A stretch of DNA of 58,543 bases from positions 5,157-63,699 of the forward strand of contig JAHBMJ010005764.1 in assembly GCA_018398765.1 (NCBI GenBank), given 5' to 3'. The stretch comes from Chromera velia (Eukaryota > Sar > Chromeraceae). Of the stretch, positions 33,219-44,590 are shown piece after piece. Under the pieces are notes generated by a model that saw nothing but the letters and a program-made list of their open reading frames with translations, was not told where the DNA came from and made no database searches. Position numbers and translations under genes: made by a program. The first letter of the stretch is position 1. Each line of letters opens with the position of its first letter.

Positions 33219-34299
33219 CTGAAAAGGGAAGCGAAGCGAAGAGAAGAGAAAGAGTAGAGATGAGAAGAGCATTTCAGGGGAACAACAACCGATCTGTGGT
33301 ACTCTCCTTCATGTTCCTACTTTCTTTCTTTCTTTCTTTTCTTTCTTTCTTTCTTTCTCTCTCCGTTTTCTTTCTTTCTTTCGTTCGTTCCTCCGTTCTT
33401 TGTTTCTTTATTTTTTTATTCTTTGTTCCTTTTTTTGCTTGCTTACTGATGTGATTGCTTCGCTTCTTTCCTTTGTTTTACCCGTCATTTTTTGTCCACA
33501 AGGTTTTTCTTGGTTCATGTTCTTCCATCTCTTCCATTAATTAGCAAAGCCATTGGAATGCGTTTTGACTTTTTCAAAAAGATGGTATTTAGATCATGAT
33601 TATGATGAGAAACCTTCACGTTGCTCAGTCTTAACTGCACCTAAGACTGCATGCATATACAATGTGCATATATATAGTACACCAAACTACATTGTGTGCG
33701 GCCGGAACAACGGAAGATATCAATCAAACATAAATTGATTTTGAAATGAAATCGTGTGTATTGTTTGATTGATTGATTTACTAGGTTGTTTAGAATCAGT
33801 GTATGGTACTGCCTTTTCATGACTATTTTCATGATTGATTCAATGATTGGTTCAGCACTAGGCTTTCTTGGTATAGGTCAAAGTGTCACCCTAGGTATCG
33901 CCACCTATAGGAGGACCTGGGTCCCGGAATGTTATTTTAGACCATCCTTCGATAATATTAAATGAAACGCTGGAATCAATGAAAAAAGAAAGAGATTCGG
34001 CCTCACCCTCACTGCCTCCCCGCCCAAGTCACGGCGTCTCTGAGTCTCAGACAAGGTCTCAGAGCGACAGAAACAGAAAGAAACGAAATCCAAAACTAGA
34101 TTCAAAATAATACAAAAGACAGAAAATTATTTTCCACATTCGTCCCAAAGGTCCATATACTGATTATTACAATGGTTCTTTAGTTGGTACATTTTAAAGA
34201 ACAAAACAATCGATCGAATACACCTAGAAATAGTATAATATTCATATAAGAATAGCTATTCAAAGCTAGATTCAAAGACCTTAATATATAATTGTCACC
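33219..34299. other. Intergenic, AT-rich, no gene seen
   Basis: This is the 3' flank of the oxidoreductase gene with a (TTTC)n tract at 33320-33390. From about 33540 the sequence becomes AT-rich and unlike the gene introns, which marks the start of the transposon-rich block. Confidence 0.5.
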
Positions 34300-36560
34300 T
34301 TATGGTAGTGGAATTTGATCATACTTATTTTCATTCCATGGTCAATAGAAGATGTGCTGACTGAAGAAGAGATAGCAAGAGGGTGGGAAAAACAGTGGAA
34401 GAAAGATGAAAACGAAGACGTAGAGGAAAAAAATATAAAAACCGTCTCACACATCTTCGAAGCACTGACAAAAGCAAAAAAATTGAGGATAGACATAAAG
34501 AAGGTGCATGAAAGATTGAAAAAGAACAGAAACCTTAAGAAAATGGCAGAAAAAGATGGTCGGTATCTCTCTAGGTGTGCATGGTGCAATGGTAAAGCCG
34601 GTAACAGTGGTCGAGTATTACCATGGATTGATAAATGTGTGTGTTCGTTTCGCATGGTGGCGGTCTGGATCGAATGATCTCATAATCTCCGCACTTCCCA
34701 AATGAAGGAAGCCGCAGAACATTCAAAAAGGATGGAGACCAATCCACTTAGACTCGGCCGATGCGAAATGGGGGGAGTTGTACGTGAAGGATGCGGTAGA
34801 GATGGAGGGAAGGGAGAAATGGAACCATGTGCAGTTTGCCTACAATAAAGGGGTGGGAACCTTGAATGCAATTTTTCTGTTGCTTCAATCAATCACTCAT
34901 CTCGAGATTCTTTTTATTTCTTTTATTGATTTCACAAGTGCATTTGATGAAGCATCTCACAGTAGAATGCCTGAACAGTTGAGAAAACATGGGGTACGGG
35001 AAGAGACCATTAAGTGGGTATGTGAGTTGTTGCAAAATATCAGAGCAGGGGTGAAAGGGAGTGATTTCTGGTTTCAGGAAGAAAAGGGGTCAAAGCAGGG
35101 AGGTCCGGCAGGACCTTGTCTGTTTAAAGGATATACAAATGACATGCCAGCAGACATTGGGAGGAGGGTAGGCCTCATCAGGAGGTCCAGAAAGGCCCCG
35201 AGGGTACGTAAGAGAACTTCCCTGTCGGGCTTTTTACTGATGACACGTACCTTCAATCGATAGAGACAGAGGAGATAGAGAGGCTTCTGAAGGCACTGGA
35301 GGAGTATGCGAGGCCTTTGAAGCTCCTTCTGTCAGATAAGTCAAGAATAATGAAGTTTGGACAGAAAGCGGGGGAGAGAAGAAAGCGATTCACGTTGGGT
35401 GAGGCAGAATTAATAGTTCAGGTAAGCAAATATTCGTACCTTAGCCTTCTTTTAATAGAAGATTGCTCTACAGATGCAATGATGAGAGAAAGAATGATTA
35501 AGGCAGAAAGACTCTTTTTTGTGTTGAAAAGTAAGATCAATGTAGGAGGAGAGATCCCACCCGCAACTTGTTTTCAATGGTTCAGGCAGACAGTGTGTGC
35601 AGTTTGGTTATACGGCTATGAAGTACTAATAGGTACTACATTTACATTCGTAGGGAGCGTTTACAGAGTTTGACAGACTGTAAAGAAGATTCATTTGATA
35701 GGTGCTGTAACTGAGAAAGAAAGAAAGCATACTCACCACTTTCTTTAAGGTAGGCCTTCTTCCTATCGATCTGGTCACCATGGTTGCACAGAGAACCCTG
35801 ATGTGGACAAGGAAGGTAATCCAAAAAGGAAGAGACACATCGACAGGCCATGCACTCATTCAATCATTGCAGGAAGGAGTCGATTCAGAACTGAGAAGAA
35901 GGAAACTTCTCCCCTTTCATTTTTCTCCCCACTTGAAGAAATGTGTCGAAACGTTTTTCACACAGATAAAAAGCCATCCCTTCCAGATAGGGAGAGAACT
36001 AGAGAGAACCAGAAGCTACAGGCAGACAACTTTCCTTTGAGAGAAGAGACGGAATAGTAAGGTGGATAGAAGCATTGAAAAAGGAAGAAATTACAAAGAG
36101 GAAAAAGGAAGTATTTGCAGAGAGAATTGAGAGGTCAGTGTAGAAAAGAGGAAGGGTCGAGAGGGAAGAGCTGAGAGAAGGCGTCATGCATCCTATCCAT
36201 TCGTCTCTATCCAATGGAAATCGCCTAAATCTGTGGCATCACAACAACAAGAATGGAGAAGATACAGAAAGAAGCATTTCATTAGATAGAGATAAGATAG
36301 GGAGAACTCCCGTCTGCTATACAACGATAGCTCCCTGGCCTGTCCACAGAAGAAGGGCTGCATTTCAGGTGGGAGAGAGAAACTTGGAGGTAAACAGGGG
36401 GAAGTTTTCAACAGAAAGAGGCAGAGGGACCCCATTGACAGAAAGGAAATGCATGGTTTGCTCTGATCTGCTTGATATTCAAGTAGTCGAAGATGAAATC
36501 CATGTACTGACTAAATGCCCTCTGCATGATGGAGAGAGGGCAGACTGCTTGTAAGCTTTG
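34300..36560 (+). pseudogene. Decayed non-LTR retrotransposon with reverse transcriptase
   Basis: Pieces of one RT open frame are recognisable across several frameshifts: WRPIHLDSADAK (block 0), then QFAYNKGVGTLNAIFLLLQS, LFISFIDFTSAFD (catalytic block A), KGSKQGGPAGPCLF (block B), and FTDDTYLQSI (35233-35262, the YADD box with Thr in place of Ala). The 3' part (36430-36525) has a C-x2-C...H...C finger of the kind found after RT in many LINEs (ERKCMVCSDLL, then EDEIHVLTKCP). A TGA interrupts the frame just before block 0 (34709-34711), and the frame shifts between about 35170 and 35235. The upstream ORF at 34315-34677 (120 aa, coiled, Cys pair) may be part of the same element. It is a relic and not functional as read. 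Confidence 0.75.
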
Positions 36561-37159
36561 ATGACACATTCGAGTTCGGTGAAAGGAAGAGAGGAGAGAG
36601 CTGCAAATAGCAGCAGATGAAAAATGGGTGGTGAAGGAAAGGTAAACAAGATCGCTCTATTCTCTTTTTTTTTGAATGAGGCCAACAAGAATGTCGATAC
36701 TTTTCTGAAATTTAAGACGTCATGATAAAAAGATAGGTAGTGAGAGAATGGAAAAGAAAAAAAGAAGACAATTTGAGTCAACCTTTAGGAAGAGAGTCAG
36801 ATAAGCTGCATCAGGAGACTTAAAAAAGTGAAAAAGAAAGAGAGGGAAGAATTAAAGAGTATAAAAGGGTGTGGAGTGATACAAAAGAAGCAAAAGAGGA
36901 GGGAAAAAGGAGGAGGATGGGATGTTGGGAGGTTTTGGAACTCGCTTCAAGCCCTTCATCTGCAATTCTGAGATCGTTCCCTTTCAAACGCTGCTTTCGA
37001 ATAGAGTAAGCCCTCTCGCATATACACACAGGTGATTGACTGTTCAATGTGATCCGTTTGCGGCACAGGCTAGACCTGTGCGGGCCGGCCTAGGCGCTTT
37101 CCCTGGAAGCTACACATCGGACATTCGGCATTGGGGCGGGAGGCCAATCCTCCGGACAT
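36561..37159. other. No gene seen; possible retrotransposon tail
   Basis: Purine-rich on the plus strand until about 36930, with no ORF of interest. It may be the 3' part of the RT relic. 37040-37140 is GC-rich unique sequence next to the LTR element. Confidence 0.4.
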
Positions 37160-37169
37160 TAATCCTAAT

Positions 37170-37638
37170 TGCTATGTGCTATCAAAGCGTGACTAGAAAG
37201 AAAATGAGAATTATATAAATTGACTTAATCGAAAATAGTGCTAAGCAAAAGAGAATGGTGTGTGTCGCTTACGTTCATGACTTAGTGGTTAACATATAAC
37301 ATTAACAAACAGAAGATCACAGGTTTAATCCTCGCTACCTGCCTTTTTAAGGATCAACAAGAAAAGAGACGGGATGTTAACGTCCTGTACTATATAGATT
37401 TTAGCTTGTTGCAATGCCATTTCGATCGAAATTACATGAAAGACTTCCGAAAGACTTTCTAGAAGACTACTATGAAATCAGATCGATCGCTGAATCGCAA
37501 GAAAGCTCTATGCTCCTGACATCGATCGAGTCTGTCACTAGGGATCGACCTGAACCACTCCAGCGACATCAAGCCCTGAAGACCCTTGAACCTCTGCAAG
37601 CACTCACCAGCGCCAACCCCCTTAAGTAGACCTTAATA
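37170..37638. repeat. Left long terminal repeat with Pol III-like boxes
   Basis: 469 bp, near-identical to 39266-39728. It contains TGACTTAGTGG (37278-37288, A-box-like) and GGTTTAATCC (37322-37331, B-box-like) spaced 44 bp apart, as in tRNA genes. It also contains a 71-codon ORF (37414-37629) that is partly conserved in the other copy. Confidence 0.7.
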
Positions 37639-37691
37639 CGAGATATATACCGAGCAATCGGCACGAGCGACACTGAATTTCAAGCTGAGCT

Positions 37692-38156
37692 GTGAAAGAT
37701 GTCGAGAGCTTGCTACAGGAGATGACAGTAAAACAAAAATTCGGCTGGAGATCGGCCGAGAAGCGACCGGCAAGCGGCCGAAAGAAACATGTCAAGGAGG
37801 CGAAAAATTGGAAAAGAGAGGCCTTTCCCTGTCCGAAAACCGATTCTTTTCGACCGAAATCGGCTGAAAGCCGAATAAGAGACATGCACAGACACGTATG
37901 TTCGGCTGACAGCCGGCCAAATCGATTGACCAAAAATTTCCCCACAAAAAAATTGCAAGCCCGACATCTCGATCGACCCTCTTCGAAACTTTTGGCAACT
38001 TTCTTCAAACCCCACTCTTCAAATCACTGTGATCAAGTTGAACCAGCTGAAATCCAAATCCTCTTAAGCCTGATCATAACCACTTCCCTCTTCAAGAAAC
38101 TCTTACATCTACGGAAACAAAAGCCAACATGTTCGCAAACAACGGTCCCAGCCTAG
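37692..38156 (+). CDS. ORF in LTR element, Lys/Arg rich
   Basis: 154 codons, overlapping the start of the next ORF by 28 bp. The DNA is full of CGGCCGA / TCGGCTG near-palindromes. Coding status is doubtful; it may be leader sequence of the element with structural RNA elements. Confidence 0.25.
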   Translation: MKDVESLLQEMTVKQKFGWRSAEKRPASGRKKHVKEAKNWKREAFPCPKTDSFRPKSAESRIRDMHRHVCSADSRPNRLTKNFPTKKLQARHLDRPSSKLLATFFKPHSSNHCDQVEPAEIQILLSLIITTSLFKKLLHLRKQKPTCSQTTVPA

Positions 38157-38656
38157 GTCCCAGCACCTACCCTACCCCGTACCCTGACTATCTGAACCAG
38201 ATGCCGATCCCACACTCCTTCTCCTCCCAAGCCACTACACATATCCAAGCCACTATGAACACAGATACCCAGACTGAGGAAGGAGCCACAGCATGGAGAG
38301 AGAACCTCTCAGAGGTCACCACACCAACCACCGAGAAAGAGGAGACTCACCGATATAACCCCTTCGCCCCGCAGTCTCCTCATCCAGTCTTCCAGCAACC
38401 TGACATTAACCCTGACGTGCTCCCGCATGTTATCAAGCAGGAAGATATCAAACAGGAGGAAGTGGCGGCCCAGAAAAAAGTAAAGAGAGTAATTAAGGGA
38501 AGAGACTCTGAGAGACTCGTGGAGAGCATCGAGGGCAAAGTTCAGAGGAGGAAGAATCCCGCTTACAGATGTATCAGATACCCAGTGGACTCTCGAACCT
38601 CGGCGGTGACCAAGGTGAAGGTCACGATGGAGAGAATTGGGCGCGCCGGACAGTGA
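38129..38656 (+). CDS. Gag-like ORF of the LTR element
   Basis: ATG 38129 opens 175 codons. The N-terminal half is Pro/Ser/Thr rich (GPSTYPTPYPDYLNQ) and contains HVIKQEDIKQEE. The C-terminal half is basic (QKKVKRVIKGRDSERLVESI). This organisation of a polar N-terminus with a basic, nucleic-acid-binding-like C-terminus is usual for Gag-type proteins, but no zinc knuckle or capsid motif is seen. The only believable protein of the element. Confidence 0.45.
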   Translation: MFANNGPSLGPSTYPTPYPDYLNQMPIPHSFSSQATTHIQATMNTDTQTEEGATAWRENLSEVTTPTTEKEETHRYNPFAPQSPHPVFQQPDINPDVLPHVIKQEDIKQEEVAAQKKVKRVIKGRDSERLVESIEGKVQRRKNPAYRCIRYPVDSRTSAVTKVKVTMERIGRAGQ

Positions 38657-39265
38657 ATTTTTTTTTCTCCCTCACGGTCGCGCGATCTCGAGTGCTTTGC
38701 GGGGCCGCGCGCGCTCATAATTAAGGTGTTGCGATGATGCATGCATGCGTTGCGATGAGGTACGATGAAATATGCGTCGCGATCTAGTGTCGCGATGTTG
38801 CTCTGAGTGTTGCTCTATGATGATGTGCTGCGATGCTCCGGCGGTACGTGGATCGCTGATTGGATTAAATATGCGGCTTCCCTCATGATTTGGCTCGATT
38901 AATCTGTTTGATAAGTCTGTGAAGTCCACGTGTCAGTGCATGAATTATATATGGTGTGTACATGCGCATAACCAATGTGCAAGAGTGTCTATGAATACGT
39001 TACGGTATTACTACATGCATGCGGTGCTGAAAAAAAAAAAAGAATGGTCATAAGAACACACGATCTGAAACAGTCCTTGAAGTACCAAAAAAAAAAAAAA
39101 AAAACATACAACCTTAAGAATTGGTGAAGCATCAGGAATGTTAAATTTTTTTTTAACGACCATACTGAACTCTATATAGTATTAATTGCCTAGAAAGGAG
39201 CGAATGCTATGTGATTACATCATATATAAATCGAGCGTAGAATCTCGATCTTAGAAAGGGGCGAA

Positions 39266-39728
39266 TGCTATGTAATATCAAAGCGTGACTAGAAAGAAAA
39301 TGAGAATTAAATAAATTGACTTAATCAAAAATAGTGCTAAGCAAAAGAGAATGGTGTGTGTTACTTACGTTCATGACTTAGTGGTTAACATACAACATTA
39401 ACAAACAGAAGATCATAGGTTCAATCCTTGCTACCTGCCTTTTTAAGGATCAACAAGAAAAGAGACGGGATGTTAACGTTCTGTACTATACAGATTTTGG
39501 CCTGTTGCATTTCGTTCGAAATTACATGAAAGACTTCCGAAAGACTTTCTGGAAGACTACTGTGAAATCAGATCGATCGCTGAATCGCAAGAAAGCTCCA
39601 TGCTCCTGACATCAATCGAGTCTGTCACTAGGGATCGACCTGAACCACTCCAGCGACATCAAGCCCTGAAGACCCTTGAACCTCTGCAAGCACTCACCAG
39701 CGCCAACCCCCCTAAGTAAACCTTAACA
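39266..39728. repeat. Right long terminal repeat with Pol III-like boxes
   Basis: 463 bp. A-box-like TGACTTAGTGG is at 39374-39384 and B-box GGTTCAATCC at 39418-39427, a better match to the tRNA B box than the left copy. The polypurine tract precedes it directly. Confidence 0.7.
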
Positions 39729-39738
39729 TAATCCTAAT

Positions 39739-42700
39739 CCTAACGGTTCTAAAATAGTAACGAGGCGCCGATCTGATCGAGTTACGGTTTTTTAATAAGT
39801 CATAAGTCATAAGTGATTTATTGGTGGTAATTTGGTGCCCCAGGACACTGTCGCCATTTTAAAATGGTCATTAAAATGATGACTTATGGGGAAAAAACTT
39901 TAAAAAGTAACGCAGCCTAGTTTAAAACGCAGCTCCTTCCCTCTTCGAGGGCTGCTGATATACGATTATTCAGTTGCGACTACAATTACGAGTATCAAAT
40001 ATTCGTACGAATTATATCAGTTATGAATATCCTAGTGAATATCAATCAAATCAAAACTGTTAAAATAATATAAAAGCATATAAAAGCTAGTATTCATCTC
40101 AGCACTATATCACCCAAATTATTTTCCATTGAGTCGGAGGCCCACGTTCACAGTTTCCGTTCGTCCTCTTCAATAGGTTTTACCATTCTTTAACTGCCTA
40201 ACAAAGGCTTTCTTCTCATGACAATTGGTCAATATGGAGGGCGGAAAGAAGAGATTGAAAGAGTGACTCCTTGTGCCTCCCCCTCTGTGCATACCGTGGA
40301 TTTCAAAGGCAAAAAAGAAAAAGAAGACACGAAGAAAGGAACTTCGTTCCGTCGATGGAAGAAGAAAGAAAGGGATGAAGAAAAGAAGGCAGAAAGACAG
40401 AGAATGGATGGGAGAAAACAGGAGGCAACCAAGGGGACCCAAGACTGACAGGCTGCTTTGTCTTGTCAGGAAAAGAATTGGAAGAGAGAACAAGCGACGA
40501 GGAGAGAGTGGACCACAATGTCGATCGGTTTTTCTTTCGACCATTCTTTCTTGTGTCGCTTGACCTTTTCTTCGCCTGCCGCTTAATTTCTGCATTTCCT
40601 TCGGATCCGATTCGAGCAGACTCTCTCTCTCTCCCCTCTCTCTGTCGATCATGCGAATGCAGGGAGGGTCCGCTGCTTCACCCCTGCATGTGCGAATCGC
40701 TCGCAGGCAGAACTCACATTCTCTATGCGCCTTTCTCATTTCTCTTCTTTTCTTCTCTTCCCCCCCCTCCGATTCCTCTTTTTCGACCGTCTGCTTCTCA
40801 TGAAGGCAAAACGAAGCGAACGCACAAACCCACCGAGTGGTTGGTCCCTTCCATCCAAAAGCGCTCCCTCCCTTTGCTCCTGCTCTTTCTCTCCCTCAAC
40901 TAACATTCATTAATCAGTCAGTCAGCCAGTCGGTCACAACATGAAACTATTACGGCACAAACAAACATGCAGAGCAATGAACTCGCGCAAGACAAGAGAG
41001 GAAAAGAGAGGAGAGAGAGAGAGAGAGAGAGCCTGTCGTCTAGCTGCCCACCCGTGGAATTGAGCAGTTTGTGTGTACGTTTTTTCCTTCAAACGGCTGG
41101 TTGGCTCCCTCCTGGCACGTTCAGGAAATCAAGGTTAAAGGATTCACAGACGCACACCCAGTCAATCCCTCACCCAACTCGCGTGCACATTCCGATTTAA
41201 AAAAAGGGCCAGTAAAGTAAGCACAAATCCAATCGAAGCAGCCCAGAAGGGTGAAGAGAACAAACAAGCAGAGGTTCAGACAGACAGACAGACAGAAAGA
41301 AAGAAAGAAAGAAAGAAAGAAAGGCAAAAAAAGAAGAGTGCAGAAGCCGAAGGAACGGGGACAGGAGCGAAAGAAACGGACTGAAGAGAAAGAGGGGAGC
41401 TAGGAATCCAACTGCATGGATGGTGCTTGTGAGAATATTCGAATGAGCATATTTTGACAGGAAGAAAAGAGAATTTCACATCCTCACGGGACAAGAAGGA
41501 CGACTTCGATCGATCACTGGTTTGGACGGACGGAGGGATTCCATTTTGAGTGAGTAAGTGTTGTACAGCCGAGTGAGTGCAAGAACCGTTAATGAAAGGG
41601 ATGAAAGAAAGAGACAGACATCAAGACAGAGAGAGGCAGGCATACGAAGAGTCGGGCAGAAAAGATGGCGACAGAATGTGAGAAGCAGCAGCAACTGAAT
41701 GAAACAAGAGGAGTAAAAAACAAACGTGAAAGAAATGACGAGCGTACTATCCAGGCAGAAAGGATGGATGTTGAGAAAACAAAAAGGAGCCGCCAGCCCA
41801 CTCTTAATTCTGCAGGAGTTCTTCTTCCTGCATTCGATTCGCTTACTTCCCTCCCTCCGCATTTCCCCCCCTCCGTGCTTGATTGATTCCATTTCTCTCT
41901 CTTTCTCTCTCTCTGCATGAATTACCTCTTCCTTCTGCCCACCCGATAGAACCATTTTCCTCCTTCCCCCACACTTTTCTTTCTTCCTTTTCAATTCTTT
42001 CCCTCCAACTCTCTCTCTCTCTCGGGAAGGAGGGAGAAAGGGGGGGGGGGGGATCGTGTAGCCGCCGCGATTTAATTCTCCAACAGCATCAGGCCAGAAG
42101 GAGGGACGGAATCGTTCGCGTTCTAGAGAGACAAGCTGAAGGATCGAGACAAGTGGGTGGTGAGACGTGACAGATAATTCAGAAGAACGATCGACGAAAA
42201 GGAAAATTAAAGCGGTCCTCCTGCAAAACTGAAAAGGACAAGCCAGCTAGCTATGTAACCTATTGCCGAAGTTCTCCTGATTGCCTTGATGCCTTCAGTG
42301 TTCCGTTCTCTCTAGCTTGTTTGACTTGACGCTTCGAGCCCTTTTTTCCGATTCCACTCCTTCCCGCTCTCCCCCCCACCACGCACGTTATCTGAGTGCT
42401 CTTCGGTTCCCGTGGTGAGTGGGGGGGGGTGAAAGGAGGGGTGGGGGGGATGCATCCCTCCCTTCCTTCCTCTGACAATTAATCGCTCTTTCTTTTACAA
42501 CCCCACAACCCCGTTTCTTTTCTTTCTCTTCTTCCTTTTGTGCTTTCCTCCTTTCTTGCTCTTTCCTCTCGAACCAAAATTTGCCTGGCAGGGTTCCGAA
42601 ACAAACCAGAAAAAAACTTATATGCGGATGGATGCATGGGTGGCCGAAAGAGAACGAAATAAAATAAAACGCCGTGACGTGGCAATGCTTCTCGTTTTTT

Positions 42701-43493
42701 CCTTTCTTCCTCTTTCAAGGTTCAACTCCCTTTCCTTCCTTCCATGCCCCCTTTTTTTGCAAGCACAAAGCCCAATAGGGATGAAAAGAAAAGCAAACAG
42801 ATGCAGCTACATGGCACGCTCATTCTTCTTTTGAATTGAGAGAAGAACCTAAACACATCACAAAACCGACAGACAGATTCACAAACAAACAGGCAGACCG
42901 GATCAGTGCATTAATGAATGAATGAAGAGCTCTGCACGTACTTCGACCGATGAACGAAGAAAAGAATCGATCGATCGATCGATCGATCAAACAATCCATG
43001 AAACAACAAATGCAGCATACGGGAAAAGGACACAAACATTCGAAGACGAGGGCATCGGTCGGACCATCTGAAGAACTGTGAGCAAGGACGAAAGAAAGAA
43101 AGAAAGAAAGAAAGAAAGAAAAGTGCACACCAACGAGAAACAGAGACAACGAAAACATTCAAAAGTCGTACTGTTGTTCGCGCAAACACAGGGACAGAAA
43201 CAGAGGCATAGATAGACGGACACGGTGTCAGCCTTTTCTTCTTTTTGACGTGCTCGCTCTTCTGGAAAGAGGTGGGAGGAGGAGAGGAGCAGAGGGAACT
43301 GTGGAAGGAAGTAAGGAAAGACAAAACCCGGGTGGGTCGGTGAGGGGGTAGAGAGGAGAGAGAGGGAAGTAAATAGAGAGACAGAGAGACAGACAGCAGG
43401 AGGACAAAAAAAAGAGACACATAGGATGATGATCCTTACTCCCTCCCAACATATCGGGAGACAGAACAAGTCAAGGCAGTCAGTCGAGCGAGC

Positions 43494-43527
<34 letters not shown>

Positions 43528-44553
43528 AGGAACGCTATAAGGAAGAAAGGAAGGCAGGGAATAACTTCCTTCACCAAGGGTGGTCTCTTCCTTTCTTTCT
43601 TTCTTTCTTTCTGTCTGTTATTTGCCGGACATTGATCACAATTGATCGTTTCACAAGTTACTTGGGATTCAAAAGAGAGTCGGTTGAAACTTTCTTTGTT
43701 ATTTTCCATCTGGCCGCTCTTGATTTTTCCCATGACCTCGATTTCAAAAGAGAGATGCATGCACAGACGGGAAGAGGGAAGAGAGAGAGAAAAGAAGACA
43801 AGACCGGCAGACAGACAAGACGTATGGATGGAAAGACAATTTGGATGCGCAAGAGCATGACAATGACAGGGCAACTCAACCTCCTCCTCCCTTCTATTTG
43901 TGAGACGACAATTCAGAATGAAGGCTCGGCAAGCCAACAGGCAGGCAAATCAGCAGGCAGACAGGCAGGCAGAGTGATTCAGAAGGCGCCGGATGGGCAG
44001 CGCGGGTGCACCGAAAATTTTGGCCTTAGACGAGTGCGCATGCATGCATGCAGGTGCATGCACACGGCTTACTTCTTGGATTGGCGAGAACAGAGAGGGG
44101 GGGAGGGAGGGAGAGGCGGCAGGAAGGTCGGAAGAAAGAGAGCGATCCACCCGACCGAGCGTAAGAGAGAATGGAAGGACGGACGAACGAACGAAAAAGC
44201 GATTGAGAGAAGAGGATATCTCGACGAGGAGAAGAAGAGAAGGAAGGAAGAAACGAAGGGAATGAATGCTTCCACTCCCCTCCCACCTTCCTTACCTCAC
44301 TCAACATCAAATCCGAAAACCTCAACCTCCCTCGACGCCCAAGAGAGAGGGATTTATCCCTTCCCTTTGCTTCCCCCCATCCCATCTCATCCCATCCCAT
44401 GCAAGAAGGAAGGAATGAAGAAAGGAATGGAGGACCCAATTGATTGATTTACCAGCCCGTCCCTTCGCGCGTGCGTCCGTTCTCTTCTCTTCAGGAGTTG
44501 AGTATCTGTCGAGAAGAGAAGAGAAGAGAAGAGGAAGAGTAGACCTGACAGGA

Positions 44554-44590
<37 letters not shown>

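Larger units (their letters stand above)
37170..39728. mobile_element. 2.56-kb LTR-type retroelement, non-autonomous
   Basis: Two long direct repeats (37170-37638 and 39266-39728) enclose 1.6 kb. Both begin TGCTATGT, and the right one ends CTTAACA, so the ends follow the TG...CA rule. The left copy ends TTAATA. TAATCCTAAT flanks both sides (37160-37169 and 39729-39738). A polypurine tract AGAAAGGGGCGAA (39253-39265) abuts the right repeat, as expected of an LTR element. The interior holds one good ORF (38129-38656) and no reverse transcriptase, so it would depend on other elements. I found no clear tRNA primer-binding site. The repeats differ at a few percent of positions, so the insertion is not very recent. 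Confidence 0.75.

Noticed and set aside
37270-37340. A functional tRNA gene in the left long repeat
   Set aside because: A- and B-box-like motifs are present, but I cannot fold acceptor, anticodon and T stems of normal length.
40170-40739. Minus-strand ORF of 189 codons
   Set aside because: Begins with a protein-like stretch but soon becomes Phe/Ser/Leu repeat. It holds a GTGAGT donor-like site near its start and matches no family, so it is left unannotated.
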